A stretch of DNA of 64,000 nt from Cellulomonas composti (GTDB lineage Bacteria; Actinomycetota; Actinomycetes; Actinomycetales; Cellulomonadaceae). Positions 63,456 through 64,000 of this stretch are shown here, one piece after another (position 1 is the stretch's first letter; each line of letters opens with the position of its first letter). Location of the stretch: NCBI RefSeq assembly GCF_007990245.1, contig NZ_BJWG01000001.1:372001-436000 (forward strand). The letters are read 5' to 3'. Made by a program: the position numbers and the translations under genes. The notes below the pieces were generated by a model that made no database searches, was not told where the DNA came from, and worked only from the letters and a program-made list of their open reading frames with translations.

Positions 63456-64000
63456 GTCGATGCAGGCATCGATGCAGATCCGGCGGGGTCCACCCGCCCA
63501 GACCTGCACCCATCACTGCACCGACGCCTCCTGCCGCCACCAGCAGACTCCGCCCAGCACCGACAGCCCCACGCGACCGGCCGGCCGGCCGGGGCCATGG
63601 ACCCCGTCGATGCAGGCATCAATGCAGATCCGACGGGGTGCACCAGCCAAGACCTGCACCCATCACTGCACCGACGCCTCCTGCCGCCACCAGCAGACTC
63701 CGCCCGGCACCGACAGCCCCACGCGATCGGCCGGCCGGTCGGGGCCGTGAACCCCGTCGATGCAGGCATCGATGCAGATCCGGCGGGGTCCACCAGCCAA
63801 GACCCGCACCCATCACTGCACCGACGGGTCCTGCCGCCACCAGCAGACTCCGCCCGGCACCGACAGCCCCCACGCGACCGGCCGGCCGGTCGGGGTCGTA
63901 GACCCCGTCGACGCAGCATCGATGCAGGTATCGATGCAGATCCGGCGGGGTGCACCAGCCAAGACCTGCACCCATCACTGCACCGACGGGTTCTGGCGCC
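63456..64000. repeat. Tandem array B: four copies of the same palindromic repeat, ~150-bp period, running off the window
   Basis: The 60-bp palindrome of array A recurs with left arm TGCAGGCATCGATGCAGATC and right arm GACCTGCACCCATCACTGCA. Arm positions are 63461-63480/63501-63520, 63611-63630/63651-63670, 63761-63780/63801-63820 and 63923-63942/63963-63982. The first has inner arms GGCGGG/CCCGCC. The spacers (~90 bp) are nearly identical within this array but differ from those of array A. The last left arm is preceded by a partial duplication. It begins ~70 bp after the putA stop; no gene is seen in it. Confidence 0.9.

Overview
The window is about 72-75% G+C by eye. It has dense ATGA/GTGA start-stop overlaps, many GTG starts and several leaderless genes behind TANNNT -10 boxes. 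It also carries actinobacterial marker genes: coenzyme F420 genes, the PknG-GlnX-GlnH system, a C50-type carotenoid operon, GlgX-TreY-TreZ, and a DnaQ-BRCT exonuclease. A Micrococcales actinobacterium is the best fit, and a Cellulomonas-like one is plausible because of the beta-1,3-glucan locus. The genus is inference; no rRNA gene is present.

Layout. 0-2.1 kb: end of a flavoprotein gene, then a DUF429-RelA/SpoT fusion. 2.1-5.8 kb: TetR regulator with an ABC exporter, then a decayed aldo/keto reductase. 5.8-8.1 kb: a P-loop kinase and two F420 genes (cofC, cofD) meeting tail to tail. 8.2-13 kb: a BspA-like leucine-rich-repeat protein and a cutinase-like esterase, separated by an IS3-family element that cuts into both loci. 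13.2-15.6 kb: DnaQ-BRCT exonuclease, DUF1643 protein, a 13-bp inverted repeat and three tRNA genes (Val, Cys, Gly). 15.7-19.9 kb: a membrane HExxH protein, LtrA and an AT3-SGNH acyltransferase.

19.9-32.4 kb (minus strand): ten closely packed genes read telA, small unknown, AAA+ ATPase, glnX, glnH, unknown, pknG, PP2C phosphatase, VWA, FHA. The core is the known GlnH-GlnX-PknG amino-acid sensing branch. Here it is built into a larger locus with its own phosphatase, phospho-reader, VWA, AAA+ and TelA proteins. This is the most interesting protein-coding system in the window.

32.5-40.0 kb: a PAP2 phosphatase, then a divergent MarR (CrtR-like) gene and a seven-gene, fully overlapping operon idi-crtE-crtB-crtI-crtYe-crtYf-crtEb for a C50 carotenoid. 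A perfect 13-bp palindrome lies between them. 40.0-41.3 kb: pyrimidine-dimer glycosylase and a potassium channel. 41.3-45.8 kb (minus): GT2 synthase, HlyD-like adaptor and GH81 endo-beta-1,3-glucanase, preceded by a CRP/GlxR-type site; probably a curdlan-like glucan locus. 46.1-50.2 kb: TetR, an ABC-2 exporter with two ATPases, and an HdeD-like protein. 50.8-52 kb: ferredoxin reductase. 52.1-58.8 kb: glgX-treY-treZ, converting glycogen to trehalose. 58.9-63.4 kb: LysR regulator and divergent putA.

Two intergenic stretches (50.26-50.67 and 63.45-64.0 kb) hold tandem arrays of one shared 60-bp imperfect palindrome, seven copies in all. These match no repeat class I can name and are the best non-coding candidate for something undescribed.
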